Origin: Alteromonas abrolhosensis
GTDB lineage: Bacteria > Pseudomonadota > Gammaproteobacteria > Enterobacterales > Alteromonadaceae
Reading direction: 5' to 3'
NCBI RefSeq assembly: GCF_001953635.1
Contig: NZ_MEJH01000005.1
Coordinates: 186,001 to 250,000, forward strand
Length of the DNA stretch: 64,000 nucleotides
A program made the translations under genes and the position numbers. Shown here piece after piece: positions 1 through 7,959 of the stretch (positions are counted from its first letter, which is position 1; every line of letters begins with the position of its first letter). The notes beneath the pieces were generated by a model that did no database searches, was not told the DNA's origin, and was given only the letters and a program-made list of their open reading frames with translations.

Positions 1-650
1 ACGGGGTTCTCATCGCAGAGCAGTGGGTTGTTACTGTCGCACATAGTATCTTTTACGATTATACGAATTCCAACTTAAAAGTTGGTTCTAAATACTATGA
101 AATAGAAAAGGTTTATATCCATCCAGGTTACATAAAGCCAAGGGGCAATGAATTAAGCGGTGATTTAGCTCCGCTAATGCAAGTTTTGAAATCCAGCAGC
201 GATATTGCGTTAATAAAACTATCCAGTCCAGTTTCAGACATTAAACCCATTTCAGTCTATTCAGAAGCTGCCGAGAAAGGGCGTGTCATAACAGTTTTTG
301 GTAAAGGCGCAACTGGAAATGGGTTAACAGGTGAGAACGTAGAAACTAAATCGCTCAATCAGGCAAACAAATTTCAAAATGTCGTAGAAAGTGCAAATGG
401 TAAATGGCTAACGTTCAAATTTGATTCTCCTAAAAATGCGCTTCCCCTAGAAGGAATGCATGGCTCAGGAGATAGCGGAGGCGCTTCTATTATTTATCAA
501 GATGGTGAGCCATATCTAGTGGGGTTATCGAGTTGGCAATTTGCGACTGGAGATATTTCTGAATTTAAAGGAGGGCTGTATGGTACTACTGCTTATCAGA
601 CTAGATTATCAAATTACTACCATTGGATTCTGAATATTATTGGTAACTAA
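1..650 (+). CDS. Trypsin-like serine protease, 5' end cut by window edge
   Basis: The open frame runs in from the left edge (codons begin at position 3), so the start, any signal peptide and the first beta-strands are missing; about 215 residues remain. The chymotrypsin-fold triad is readable: His in VVTVAHS (codon 42-44), Asp in SSDIALIKL (codon 201-203) and Ser in GSGDSGGAS (codon 474-476). The usual TAAHC is TVAHS here, so the His-loop disulfide is absent. The family cleaves peptide bonds and is normally exported; export cannot be checked without the N-terminus. A methionine at 177 lies inside the domain and is not the real start. The family call is firm; the substrate is unknown. Confidence 0.85.
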   Translation, partial: GVLIAEQWVVTVAHSIFYDYTNSNLKVGSKYYEIEKVYIHPGYIKPRGNELSGDLAPLMQVLKSSSDIALIKLSSPVSDIKPISVYSEAAEKGRVITVFGKGATGNGLTGENVETKSLNQANKFQNVVESANGKWLTFKFDSPKNALPLEGMHGSGDSGGASIIYQDGEPYLVGLSSWQFATGDISEFKGGLYGTTAYQTRLSNYYHWILNIIGN

Positions 651-917
651 AAAGTAAGTTATTTCAATTGGGTGCTCTTAGGGCATGAATTCATTTACTT
701 TGTAAAGACTAATCAAGACAGGCATATTTGTAATCGTCAGGTTTACCGTACTTCATTGAAAAGTTGTATAAATAACAAAGCAGAGATAAGCATATAGTCT
801 TGCATATATGAAGAGAAATGGCGGCTCAAAGACCTAGAGTTATAGTCTCGAAATAAAGAGCTCACTTTCACGTGCCTCGCATTAAAAAATAAGTATCAAT
901 AAAAATTAGGAGAGAAA

Positions 918-1388
918 ATGCACCCGAATAGACACGCTATAGCTTTTGGAAGTCTAGTATTTTTGGTGGTATCGATTGTTTTAATTATTGCTGCATTATT
1001 TTGGGGTTGGCCAAAATATAAAGTCTATAAGAAAGAAATGGATGGTATTGCTGCACTGAAAGAAGCAGAGTGGAGCAAGCAAATACTTATTGAAGAAGCC
1101 AAGGCTAGAGAGCAAGCAGCGTTAATGCAGGCGAAAGCCAGAGTCACACTAGCGCAAGCAGAAGGCGAAGCTAAAATTGTGCAAGCTAAAGCCGAAGGAC
1201 TTGCTGATATTGAGCGTGCAAAAGCCGCTGCTGAAGCTAATAGGATTATTGGCGAATCGCTTAAAGGCAATGAAGAGTACCTTCGCTACGTCTGGATCAA
1301 AGGTCTTCAAGATGGAAATGGTGAACGCATTTATATTCCAACTGAGGCTGGCCTTCCTATACTCGAAGCAGGTAAGGCAGGGAAGTAA
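918..1388 (+). CDS. Membrane-anchored coiled-coil protein resembling the tail of SPFH/prohibitin proteins
   Basis: 156 residues. A hydrophobic segment at about residues 9-30 is followed by a long Ala/Glu/Lys-rich helix (about 40-115) with heptad character, then AEANRIIGESLKGNEEYLRY, which resembles the C-terminal region of SPFH (prohibitin/stomatin) proteins. The globular SPFH domain that would normally precede it is missing. AGGAGA lies just upstream of the ATG, so the short form looks like a genuine gene and not a 5' truncation. SPFH proteins scaffold membrane proteases or microdomains; a scaffold or oligomerising role is inference. The next gene begins 34 bases downstream and could be co-transcribed. 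Confidence 0.7.
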   Translation: MHPNRHAIAFGSLVFLVVSIVLIIAALFWGWPKYKVYKKEMDGIAALKEAEWSKQILIEEAKAREQAALMQAKARVTLAQAEGEAKIVQAKAEGLADIERAKAAAEANRIIGESLKGNEEYLRYVWIKGLQDGNGERIYIPTEAGLPILEAGKAGK

Positions 1389-1422
1389 TATCCCACTACT
1401 GGGTTACATTAGGTAAAAAGCT

Positions 1423-1917
1423 ATGGCAAAAATTTTAATATTTGGTAACTCTGGTTCTGGAAAATCTACTCTGGCACAGCACTTATGCAAAACGCAAGGT
1501 TTAGCTCATTTAGATCTAGATACATTAGCGTGGAAACTTACTAGCCCACCTGAAAGAAAGCCTATCAAGGAGTCTGAAGAAGAGATAAAGGCTTTTATTT
1601 CTTCTAATGACAAATGGGTAATTGAAGGCTGTTATACAGACTTACTAAAAATTGTAGAACAGCAGTCTACTGAAATTATATTTATGAACTTACCCATTGA
1701 ATCCTGCATTTCAAACGCAAAGGCGAGACCTTGGGAGCCCCATAAATACGAGACTAAGCAAGCCCAAGATGAAAACTTAGCAATGCTTATTGATTGGATT
1801 GGGCAATATTCAGAAAGAAACGATACATTTTCTTATGCGGCACATAAGCAGTTTTATGATAGTTACCATGGTCATAAGACGATGATTACTCAAAATGTCC
1901 CAACCGAGCCAAATTAG
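1423..1917 (+). CDS. P-loop nucleotide kinase-like protein (AAA family, adenylate/shikimate kinase-like)
   Basis: 164 residues. The N-terminus has a clear Walker A loop, GNSGSGKS at residues 8-15, followed by LAHLDLDTLAW, where small-molecule kinases usually place a substrate-binding Asp. KWVIEGCYTDLL and EIIFMNLPIESC resemble the second and third beta-strands of adenylate-kinase-like ATPases often annotated as DNA topology modulation (FlaR-like) proteins. It should bind ATP or GTP in the cytoplasm and phosphorylate a small molecule; the substrate cannot be told. It starts 34 bases after the SPFH-tail gene and 41 bases before the next gene, on the same strand. Confidence 0.75.
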   Translation: MAKILIFGNSGSGKSTLAQHLCKTQGLAHLDLDTLAWKLTSPPERKPIKESEEEIKAFISSNDKWVIEGCYTDLLKIVEQQSTEIIFMNLPIESCISNAKARPWEPHKYETKQAQDENLAMLIDWIGQYSERNDTFSYAAHKQFYDSYHGHKTMITQNVPTEPN

Positions 1918-1958
1918 GCAAATTCGTTAATATATGAAATAAGTGAAACAGAGTTTCA

Positions 1959-2426
1959 ATGAAGATAAATCTACTTTTAGCATTATTATTTCTAGCATCA
2001 GGTACGGTGTCGGCTGAAGACATTAAAATAGATCTTAAGCAGCTTGCGCAACAGTACTTCGACACAATGGTTGCAACTCAGGCCCCTGGCGCTACTCAAG
2101 TTGAGCTTGAAAATCACCTGAATTTGCTCGCTGATGATGTTGGTCATTCACATTTACCATGGGTGATAGACGATACGCGATTACCTGACGGTAAGGAGCA
2201 AATGAGAGAGGGCATGACGTTCTATTTAGGCGCACATACAGTATATAGTGCTGAGCTGTTAGATGTTTTTACATTTAATCATTCTGCTATTGCTATCAGG
2301 TATAAGAATTATGCCAAGGGCGTGCACCCGCAAAACAATCAACCTATTGAATACAGTCAAGTAATGATGGAAGTACTAGAAATAGAGAACGGTAAGATTG
2401 CTGTAATTCGAAAGTACCATGAGTGA
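1959..2426 (+). CDS. Exported SnoaL/NTF2-like protein
   Basis: 155 residues with a typical Sec signal peptide, MKINLLLALLFLASGTVSAE, probably cut after VSA at residue 19. The mature part begins with a helix, KQLAQQYFDTMV, and continues with the short strands and GKEQMREGMTFYLGAHTVYSAELLDVF expected of the cone-shaped NTF2-like (SnoaL) fold. It ends with EVLEIENGKIAVIRKYHE, the usual last strands of that family. Such domains bind small ligands or act as simple isomerases; no catalytic residue can be assigned here. A periplasmic location follows from the signal peptide. Confidence 0.65.
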   Translation: MKINLLLALLFLASGTVSAEDIKIDLKQLAQQYFDTMVATQAPGATQVELENHLNLLADDVGHSHLPWVIDDTRLPDGKEQMREGMTFYLGAHTVYSAELLDVFTFNHSAIAIRYKNYAKGVHPQNNQPIEYSQVMMEVLEIENGKIAVIRKYHE

Positions 2427-2686
2427 GCTTCAGATTCAGGTAAGTTGAATTGGGAGGAATCTTCGGTCGTTGATTATTTTCGCAGTGATGCTTCAGGCAT
2501 TGACGCTTCTTATCGGTTTGATTTAACTTGTATAATTCTTATTCAAGTGCTGCTAGTATGGTTTGTGGTGTCTAATACCTATAACTAACATTCCCATTGC
2601 CTCTCGAAACGATTACCTGAGAGCTCAGCGATAGAACAGGAAGCTTTCTAGCTAGAAAGTAAGTTATTACATTTTAAAGGAACAGT

Positions 2687-3145
2687 ATGTTTAAGAAGCT
2701 TTTAAAAGGATTTGGAATTGCGCTTCTAATCCTTATCTGTCTATTTGTACTTATTGCTGTTTGGTCGGGCTATAAATCTTCTGAATACGAGAAAACGGCA
2801 ATTCCTTACATGAATACTGCAATTGCTGACATTTCCTCTTGGGAGCTAGATACCTTTAAGAATTACCTCACTCCGTCTGAAATAGAAAATATCAATGAAG
2901 ATGATCTTAAAAGGCTTATAAAGGCGCTATCAAAGATGGGGGCGTTAGTTGAAATTGGCGAATATCAATTCAATACAGTTACTTCCAGAGCACTAACATC
3001 TGGTGGCTCAGGAACGTTTGTTACCTATACTGTTCCAGCCGTATACGAGAATGGCGATGCAGTACTAACTATCACTCTAAAAGAAGAGGGGGATTCCTTT
3101 TCAGTTTATCATTTTAAACTAGACTCCCTCGCGCTGTTTGACTAG
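2687..3145 (+). CDS. Small membrane-anchored hypothetical protein
   Basis: 152 residues. One N-terminal membrane segment at about residues 9-28 (GIALLILICLFVLIAVW) is followed by a soluble region of about 120 residues, probably periplasmic. The soluble part alternates helices (WELDTFKNYLTPSEIENI) with beta-rich stretches (SGGSGTFVTYTVPAVYENG). An AAAGGAA ribosome site sits 7 bases before the ATG. I do not recognise the family. It stands between intergenic stretches of 260 and 98 bases, so it may be transcribed alone. The gene itself is well supported. Confidence 0.65.
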   Translation: MFKKLLKGFGIALLILICLFVLIAVWSGYKSSEYEKTAIPYMNTAIADISSWELDTFKNYLTPSEIENINEDDLKRLIKALSKMGALVEIGEYQFNTVTSRALTSGGSGTFVTYTVPAVYENGDAVLTITLKEEGDSFSVYHFKLDSLALFD

Positions 3146-3243
3146 CGAAGATGTAAAAGCTAATCGTGCGTCGGCGCCAAAATGAAGACACCGACAAGCA
3201 TATTTCTACAGAATATTAGGCCGAGCTTTAAGGGCAGGGTAAA

Positions 3244-4275
3244 ATGACGAAGAACCGAAGAACAACAATCATCAGGCTTCTTCTGCTAATCAGTACCATT
3301 GTTTCTTTGTTTTTCGTTCCGTGGATATTGGTTAAAGCCTGGATCCTACCTTTGCCACACACAGTGCAAGAACAAGTTGATGAGGCTATTAGCCACGGCT
3401 TTGACGGCATAATTGTCTACGTGGATGAGGCGGGAAAGCCTCCAGCTTTCTACACAGCAGGCTGGAAAGACAGAGATAACAAAATACCCGCTGCCCACGA
3501 CTCTTTATTTAAAATTGCCAGTATCAGTAAGTTGTACACTGCTGTGGCTATCACCAAAATGGCGCGAGAACAGCGACTATCCCTAGACGATTTAATCGTT
3601 GATCATTTACCCGAACTCAAAGACAGAATTGAGCATTCAGAAAAAATAACGCTTAAAATGATGGTGCAGCATAAGTCAGGAATCCCTAACTTTACTGATA
3701 ATGCTGCCTACTGGGAAAACGAACCGGAAAACGGCAAGCGAGCGCTCGACTTCGCGCTAGATCTTCCTGCGAGTTTTGAGCCCGGTGATGGATATGAGTA
3801 TTCCAACACGAACTATCTGCTGCTTCGCAATATTATGGATAAGGTTTTGGGGGACAGTCATCACGCGTACATTAAGCAAAACATCTTACTTCCACTTCAA
3901 TTGAACAACACCTATTTTTCATTGAGTGAAGTCAATCTGGACGACGTAATGAGCGGCTATTACGTTGGTTACAAGGAAGATGTTAAGGCGCGTGACTACG
4001 GTATGCTAGCCACAGCAGAAGACGTGGGTAAGTTCTTACGAGCGCTAAACAACGGCTCTATTTTCAATGAAGGCGAAGCGGAACTTTACCCTTATGTTTT
4101 CGAGCATGGAGGCTTGGTTATCGGCTATCAAAGCCTTGCAGAATATAACAGAGATCTCGATACCGTGGTTGTTCAATTTATCAATACCACTGACTTTGAC
4201 GGTTATGAGTGGAACTTGTCTGAAATCACAATAAGCCGAATCTTTAAAATACTAAGAAAAGCAGAAAACGAGTAG
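3244..4275 (+). CDS. Serine hydrolase of the beta-lactamase/penicillin-binding protein fold (class C-like)
   Basis: 343 residues. An N-terminal hydrophobic segment (about 10-30) acts as a signal or anchor. The three active-site motifs of the family are visible: S-x-x-K as SISK (Ser93, Lys96), Y-S-N (186-188) and HGG (288-290) in place of the K-T/S-G triad, as is common in EstB/AmpC-like esterases and D-alanyl peptidases. Members hydrolyse beta-lactams, esters or D-amino-acid peptides in the periplasm. The HGG form is more typical of peptidases and esterases than of resistance enzymes, so antibiotic resistance should not be assumed. At 343 residues it is slightly short, with a compact region before HGG. 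Confidence 0.85.
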   Translation: MTKNRRTTIIRLLLLISTIVSLFFVPWILVKAWILPLPHTVQEQVDEAISHGFDGIIVYVDEAGKPPAFYTAGWKDRDNKIPAAHDSLFKIASISKLYTAVAITKMAREQRLSLDDLIVDHLPELKDRIEHSEKITLKMMVQHKSGIPNFTDNAAYWENEPENGKRALDFALDLPASFEPGDGYEYSNTNYLLLRNIMDKVLGDSHHAYIKQNILLPLQLNNTYFSLSEVNLDDVMSGYYVGYKEDVKARDYGMLATAEDVGKFLRALNNGSIFNEGEAELYPYVFEHGGLVIGYQSLAEYNRDLDTVVVQFINTTDFDGYEWNLSEITISRIFKILRKAENE

Positions 4276-4451
4276 GTGGTAGGCTTGGTTCAACGCTTTT
4301 TAAGTGTAGGCCAATCATTACAAGTTAGAAAATAATGGGTGGCAACAGAACGGTTTTTATTATGTAGTTAGTTTATTAATTCGCCGTTTTTACTCTATGC
4401 TTTTAGTGGTTATTTTATCTCTTCAGCTGCTCGGCAAAAAAGGGGCAAAAC

Positions 4452-4769
4452 GTGAAAAAACTCTTCTTAATGTTATCTGTGCTTATATCGGTTTTGTGTT
4501 TGCTACTGGCCGCTGCGCCATTTACTCCGGCAATTGCGGGCTCGTTTTTAATGCTTATCCTCGCTGGAGTTTTAGGCTTTAAAGGGTATTCAAAAATAAG
4601 CTTGCTTTTGCTTTGTATCAACACCTTTTCGGTAGTTGTCAGCCCTAACATAAACGAGTCTAGTTTTGCCGCATTAACTGTAATATCGATAATCTTTATT
4701 TTCTCTTTCACCGGCGTAGCACTTGGTCTGCCGAAAGGTGTTCAAAGATATGATAGTTGCGTTGATTGA
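4452..4769 (+). CDS. Small multi-pass membrane protein, unknown
   Basis: 105 residues, with three hydrophobic stretches at about 4-22, 28-60 (possibly two short helices) and 72-94. It has no recognisable motif. The ATG at 4452 is preceded by GGGGCAAAACGTG, a weak but usable ribosome site. A longer overlapping frame starting at 4397 is out of phase and reads as a shadow. It belongs to a run of tiny plus-strand membrane proteins whose functions cannot be told from sequence. Confidence 0.5.
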   Translation: MKKLFLMLSVLISVLCLLLAAAPFTPAIAGSFLMLILAGVLGFKGYSKISLLLLCINTFSVVVSPNINESSFAALTVISIIFIFSFTGVALGLPKGVQRYDSCVD

Positions 4770-4817
4770 CGTTTGAGTATTCAAATATTCAGATGTTAGA
4801 GTGGATAATTAAAGGGA

Positions 4818-5177
4818 TTGAAAAAACGTTGCCCCGTTTTGTTTCAACCGCTAGAGTTTAAAAACTCGCCGCCTACAAAAGCAAGGATGTTATTTATGGT
4901 CAAGTATGAACTCCCCGCCAGAATTGTATTATCGCTATTTATCGTCATTCCTCTTTTTTTCGCTTATTACACGCTTCAAAGCAGTCAGCCACTGCTATTC
5001 ATTTCAATGCTTCTTGCATCGGTGCTGTTTTTGGTAACGCAAGTAAATATAAAACAGTTTTTAATGCCTAAACGCCAACCCAATGCCAAATTACTTAATA
5101 TGCAAAAGGCCTTAGGAACCGCTTCGGTTGTTTTATTGATGTTAAATATTGCGTTCAAAGACATTATGTTGTTCTAG
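4818..5177 (+). CDS. Small membrane protein, unknown; start uncertain
   Basis: Up to 119 residues from a TTG at 4818, which has AAAGGG just before it. The ATG at 4896 has AAGGA at a spacing of 8 and gives a 93-residue protein beginning MVKYELPARIVLSL, which I find more likely because the upstream 26 residues are not membrane-like. Two or three hydrophobic segments follow: LSLFIVIPLFFAYY, LLFISMLLASVLFLV and ASVVLLMLNIAF. The family is not recognised. The stop is 55 bases before the aspartyl-protease start. Confidence 0.5.
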   Translation: MKKRCPVLFQPLEFKNSPPTKARMLFMVKYELPARIVLSLFIVIPLFFAYYTLQSSQPLLFISMLLASVLFLVTQVNIKQFLMPKRQPNAKLLNMQKALGTASVVLLMLNIAFKDIMLF

Positions 5178-5232
5178 AAGAATTTACTTTTTTGCCCAAG
5201 AAAAAATAAAAAGCAACGCCAAAGGAAGGCCA

Positions 5233-6177
5233 ATGAAGAAGCATTTAGTATCGTTTTTGATCTTATCAATCCCTTTTATTTGTTTTTCTAAAGAATTACC
5301 CAGCGAATTTAAGAATAACTTAATTTACCTAAAACCTAAGCTCGCGGACGGGACTACCCTGACATTTTTTACTGATACTGGTGGTGGTTGGAATGCGATC
5401 TCACGAGAGCTTAGCGAAAAATATGGTTGGGAGATAAGTCAAAAAGAATCTGAAAATGGGGTTATCGAGGTTACCGATATGCCTCCGTTTGATCCAGAAG
5501 CGTCAATTCCCATGGCGGGATTGAATAATTGGTGGGCTGGAAAATTACAAGTAGTACCATCCGAAGAGTTTAGCTCGACCACGAAAAGTGACGGAACACT
5601 AGGCGGACGGTGGCATGCTGAAAAAGTAATTAGTTTTAATTACCCTGAGAAAAAAGTAGAAGTGCTAGATGAAACTCCTACATCAACTGAGTTTTCGACG
5701 GTACCTTTGGGATTTCAAAAGGGCCTGGATGGAGGTTATACAATGGCTTTTCCAAGTATCGATATCTCAGTTAATGACAGACAAATTCCAATGTTATTAG
5801 ATTCAGGTGCTTCGGCATGGCCATCGACAGAGGCGATGGAAAAAGGAGGGTTAAAAGGTGGTGAAGTTGCGACTTCTTTCATTGTCGCTTCAATATTCGA
5901 TGAATGGGTTAAGTCTAACCCAGAATGGTTAGTGATTGAGGATGCATGTGATTTTTCTCATCAACCCATGATTCGAATTCCGTATATAAAAATTGGAAAT
6001 AAAACCGTTGGCCCAGTTTGGTTCACAAGAAGACCAGACAGTAGTTTCCACCAATTTATGTCTTCGATGATGGATAGGCGCATTGATGGCGCACTAGGAG
6101 GTTCAGCGCTTCAGTACTTAAGACTCATAGTTGATTACCCCAACGAACAAGCGTTGATAGCTAACGAAATTTTGTAA
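5233..6177 (+). CDS. Exported retropepsin-like aspartyl protease with two Asp motifs
   Basis: 314 residues from the ATG at 5233, preceded by AAAGGAAGG; the frame is open further upstream, but only this start gives a clean signal peptide (MKKHLVSFLILSIPFICFS). Two aspartyl-protease motifs are present: DTGGG at Asp48 and DSGAS at Asp190. Each half also ends alike: DGTLGG (120-125) followed by FNYPEKKVEVLD, and DGALGG followed by VDYPNEQALI near the C-terminus. This is the pattern of a bilobal protein built from two retropepsin-type units. Peptidase activity in the periplasm is inferred from the motifs; the substrate is unknown. Confidence 0.75.
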   Translation: MKKHLVSFLILSIPFICFSKELPSEFKNNLIYLKPKLADGTTLTFFTDTGGGWNAISRELSEKYGWEISQKESENGVIEVTDMPPFDPEASIPMAGLNNWWAGKLQVVPSEEFSSTTKSDGTLGGRWHAEKVISFNYPEKKVEVLDETPTSTEFSTVPLGFQKGLDGGYTMAFPSIDISVNDRQIPMLLDSGASAWPSTEAMEKGGLKGGEVATSFIVASIFDEWVKSNPEWLVIEDACDFSHQPMIRIPYIKIGNKTVGPVWFTRRPDSSFHQFMSSMMDRRIDGALGGSALQYLRLIVDYPNEQALIANEIL

Positions 6178-6198
6178 CGACGAGATAATTAAACCAAG

Positions 6199-6603
6199 AT
6201 GTCCAGTCTACTAACCCCTATGTTTATGCACATTCTTTTATGTGCCTTGCTCTATGTACTTCTCACCATCGTTCGCGCGCCTGCGGTATGGGGATTAGGG
6301 AAAAACAAAGATGGCTCAAATCCGTTTGGCGATATACAGCCTAAAATAAGTGCGAATTTGAGTAATCAATTTGAGTGGCCGTTATTTTTTCACGTTGTTT
6401 GCGCCTTGCTAATTGCGTTAGGTGAGCCAATTAGCAATTCACAAGTCTTCTTTGCGTGGATATTTGTTATTGGCAGGGTGCTGCATAGTCTTGTACAAAT
6501 ATTTACTGACAATATTAGATTGCGTGGTTTGGTGTTTACTATCAACTTCGTTGCCGTTCTTGCAATGTGGTTGTTGCTTTTTATACAACAAGTTTTAGGT
6601 TAA
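6199..6603 (+). CDS. MAPEG family membrane protein
   Basis: 134 residues with about four membrane helices. It shows MAPEG-family features: the conserved ISANLSNQFEWPLFFHVVCA segment (Asn, Gln, Phe, Glu around residues 55-60), and IFVIGRVLHSLVQIFTDNIRLRG, matching the usual helix 3 and the following basic loop. MAPEG proteins of bacteria are often annotated as inner-membrane glutathione or eicosanoid-type enzymes, but most are untested. The start follows the previous stop by 21 bases, with no strong ribosome site, so translation may be coupled. Confidence 0.85.
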   Translation: MSSLLTPMFMHILLCALLYVLLTIVRAPAVWGLGKNKDGSNPFGDIQPKISANLSNQFEWPLFFHVVCALLIALGEPISNSQVFFAWIFVIGRVLHSLVQIFTDNIRLRGLVFTINFVAVLAMWLLLFIQQVLG

Positions 6604-6617
6604 AGAGCACAAAGGTT

Positions 6618-6842
6618 ATGGAAGAAGTATTTGAACCGCTGGGCCGCTTTATACTCAGAGTAATAAAGTGGATTATCATAGACGCAATTATAGAATTCGT
6701 TTTGAAGGGCACGGGCCATGTGGTGCTTAAATTGCTAACCTTCGGAAAGTATCCAAGAGCTGGCCGTGATGAGGGAAGGACCGTTGCTGTTGGTTTTATA
6801 AGCTTTGTGGTGGTTTTTGTCTGTCTTGCAATGATTGCTTAG
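6618..6842 (+). CDS. Small membrane protein, unknown
   Basis: 74 residues from the ATG at 6618, with AAAGG just upstream; a longer reading from 6567 would overlap the MAPEG gene and is less likely. There are two hydrophobic parts: an amphipathic helix near the N-terminus (FILRVIKWIIIDAIIEFVL) and a C-terminal membrane helix (VGFISFVVVFVCLAMIA). Between them is a Gly/Arg-rich loop, GKYPRAGRDEGR. I do not recognise the family. It is tightly packed between MAPEG (15 bases before) and the next small membrane gene (21 bases after), so the three may form a unit. Confidence 0.55.
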   Translation: MEEVFEPLGRFILRVIKWIIIDAIIEFVLKGTGHVVLKLLTFGKYPRAGRDEGRTVAVGFISFVVVFVCLAMIA

Positions 6843-6863
6843 TTTTGAAAAAGGATATCTGCG

Positions 6864-7121
6864 ATGAAATTAGAAAAGTGGGCGAGAATAAGAGAAAAAG
6901 GAAAACAGCGCTTCGTTCTAGTTTACGGCGTTTTAGGCTGGGGAGTCTCGACCGGTTTATTATGGTCATTACTTATGGCGTTTATCGAGCCTTCCGAAAA
7001 TATCTGGGGGCGACTCGCCATTGCGATGATCATCTTTCCCATTGCGGGGCTCGCTTTTGGTCACTTAACGTGGAATAAATCTGAAAAAGCTTTTGCAAAA
7101 GAAACGACGAAAGCTGTATAG
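6864..7121 (+). CDS. Small two-helix membrane protein, unknown
   Basis: 85 residues. AAAAAGGA lies 8 bases upstream of the ATG. A basic N-terminus (KLEKWARIREKGKQR) precedes two membrane helices, VLVYGVLGWGVSTGLLWSLL and LAIAMIIFPIAGLAFGHL; the short end is Lys/Glu-rich. The pattern resembles small hypothetical proteins often found in tandem in Alteromonadales, but no family name can be given. A competing frame from 6845 shares much of the same DNA and looks like a shadow, because it has no membrane pattern and a poor start. Confidence 0.6.
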   Translation: MKLEKWARIREKGKQRFVLVYGVLGWGVSTGLLWSLLMAFIEPSENIWGRLAIAMIIFPIAGLAFGHLTWNKSEKAFAKETTKAV

Positions 7122-7167
7122 AATGGTTAGAACATGTCTTGTAATAACCAATGAAGGGAAGCCGCTG

Positions 7168-7713
7168 TTGTTAAGTATCAAAAAATTATTTGTTGTTTCA
7201 TTAACTTTTCTTGTAGCAAGCTGCGCTAATATTCCGCTTTCTACAATGCTTGAGTTTCGTTCATTTGATGAGGCGAAATTTGTTGAACTCGCCCCTAAGC
7301 ATCTACTTACTAAGATCCACGTAGACAAGCCTGCCGAAATTAAGGCAGAAAGCACGTGGCTTACTCTGGGAGTCAGTTCCTCAGAGGAAGAAAGAAGTTT
7401 TAAGTATAATCTTGAGGTCATTTCAGAAAGAACACTGCCTGCAGCATCTGGATGGTTGAGTGATACGCCAGCGCGAACTGAGTACGTTTTAGGGTTAAGT
7501 TCTGAAGCAGTGAAAGAGTTTACTGAGCTTCAAGAGTTTATGACGTCTGATACACCTACAGGGTTTGATCTTCACGTGAATACTGGGTTTAAAGAGCCGG
7601 CAAATGAAATGAAGAGCATCACTATGTCTATCTTTTTAAAGCTCTACGCTAATGAAGACTATTTTACGCTTATAGACAGAGCAGAACTTGATATAGAGAA
7701 GGAAAGCGAATAA
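7168..7713 (+). CDS. Putative lipoprotein, unknown function
   Basis: The start is set at a TTG at 7168 because GAAGGGA lies 8 bases upstream and the product then begins with a classic lipoprotein signal, MLSIKKLFVVSLTFLVASC, with lipobox LVASC and lipidated Cys19. ATG at 7123 (196 residues) or the frame start at 7093 (206 residues) would add a charged leader without a ribosome site. The mature part, about 160 residues, is beta-rich with stretches such as LTLGVSSSEEERSFKYNLEV and ITMSIFLKLYA. No family is recognised. The next gene downstream is broken. Confidence 0.55.
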   Translation: MLSIKKLFVVSLTFLVASCANIPLSTMLEFRSFDEAKFVELAPKHLLTKIHVDKPAEIKAESTWLTLGVSSSEEERSFKYNLEVISERTLPAASGWLSDTPARTEYVLGLSSEAVKEFTELQEFMTSDTPTGFDLHVNTGFKEPANEMKSITMSIFLKLYANEDYFTLIDRAELDIEKESE

Positions 7714-7791
7714 CTTTCATGGCGCTGGATTTTTACCCATAACAAAGTAAAGTAATAATCTTCAGCTCTTCAAGCTTATTTAGAGAAGTAC

Positions 7792-7887
7792 ATGGAAGTA
7801 TCTAAAGCCAGTATTCAAAAAGCGGTAGCTAACAATATCATCTCAGAGCAACAGGGCATTGCTCTGTACAATTTCTTCCAAGAATAA
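7792..7887 (+). pseudogene. N-terminal fragment of an interrupted membrane protein gene
   Basis: The ATG at 7792, with AGAGAAG upstream, opens a 31-codon frame ending at TAA 7885-7887. The same frame then continues without another stop into the membrane protein called at 7960-8838. The bases between the TAA and 7960 translate as protein-like sequence, including a membrane helix that reads HILYYLGGLIAIGAM. The joined frame gives a short helical N-terminus and then a first membrane helix, the normal start for such a protein. A CAA-to-TAA change would explain the break. This is either a real nonsense mutation or a sequence error. Confidence 0.6.
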
Positions 7888-7959
7888 AATCAGCATACTC
7901 CTTCTTTTACCTTCACGCATATTCTGTACTACTTAGGTGGCCTTATTGCTATTGGCGCC

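Noticed and set aside
3244..4275. Antibiotic-resistance beta-lactamase
   Set aside because: The third motif is HGG and not K-T/S-G, which fits esterase or peptidase relatives better than a resistance enzyme.
6845..7078. Alternative 77-codon frame over the small membrane gene at 6864
   Set aside because: It is Arg-rich with no membrane segments and poor initiation, while the other frame has a good ribosome site and two clear helices.
918..7121. Possible integron cassette array, suggested by many short same-strand genes
   Set aside because: The gaps between genes differ in length and sequence, and I see no repeated attC-type core sites and no integrase.
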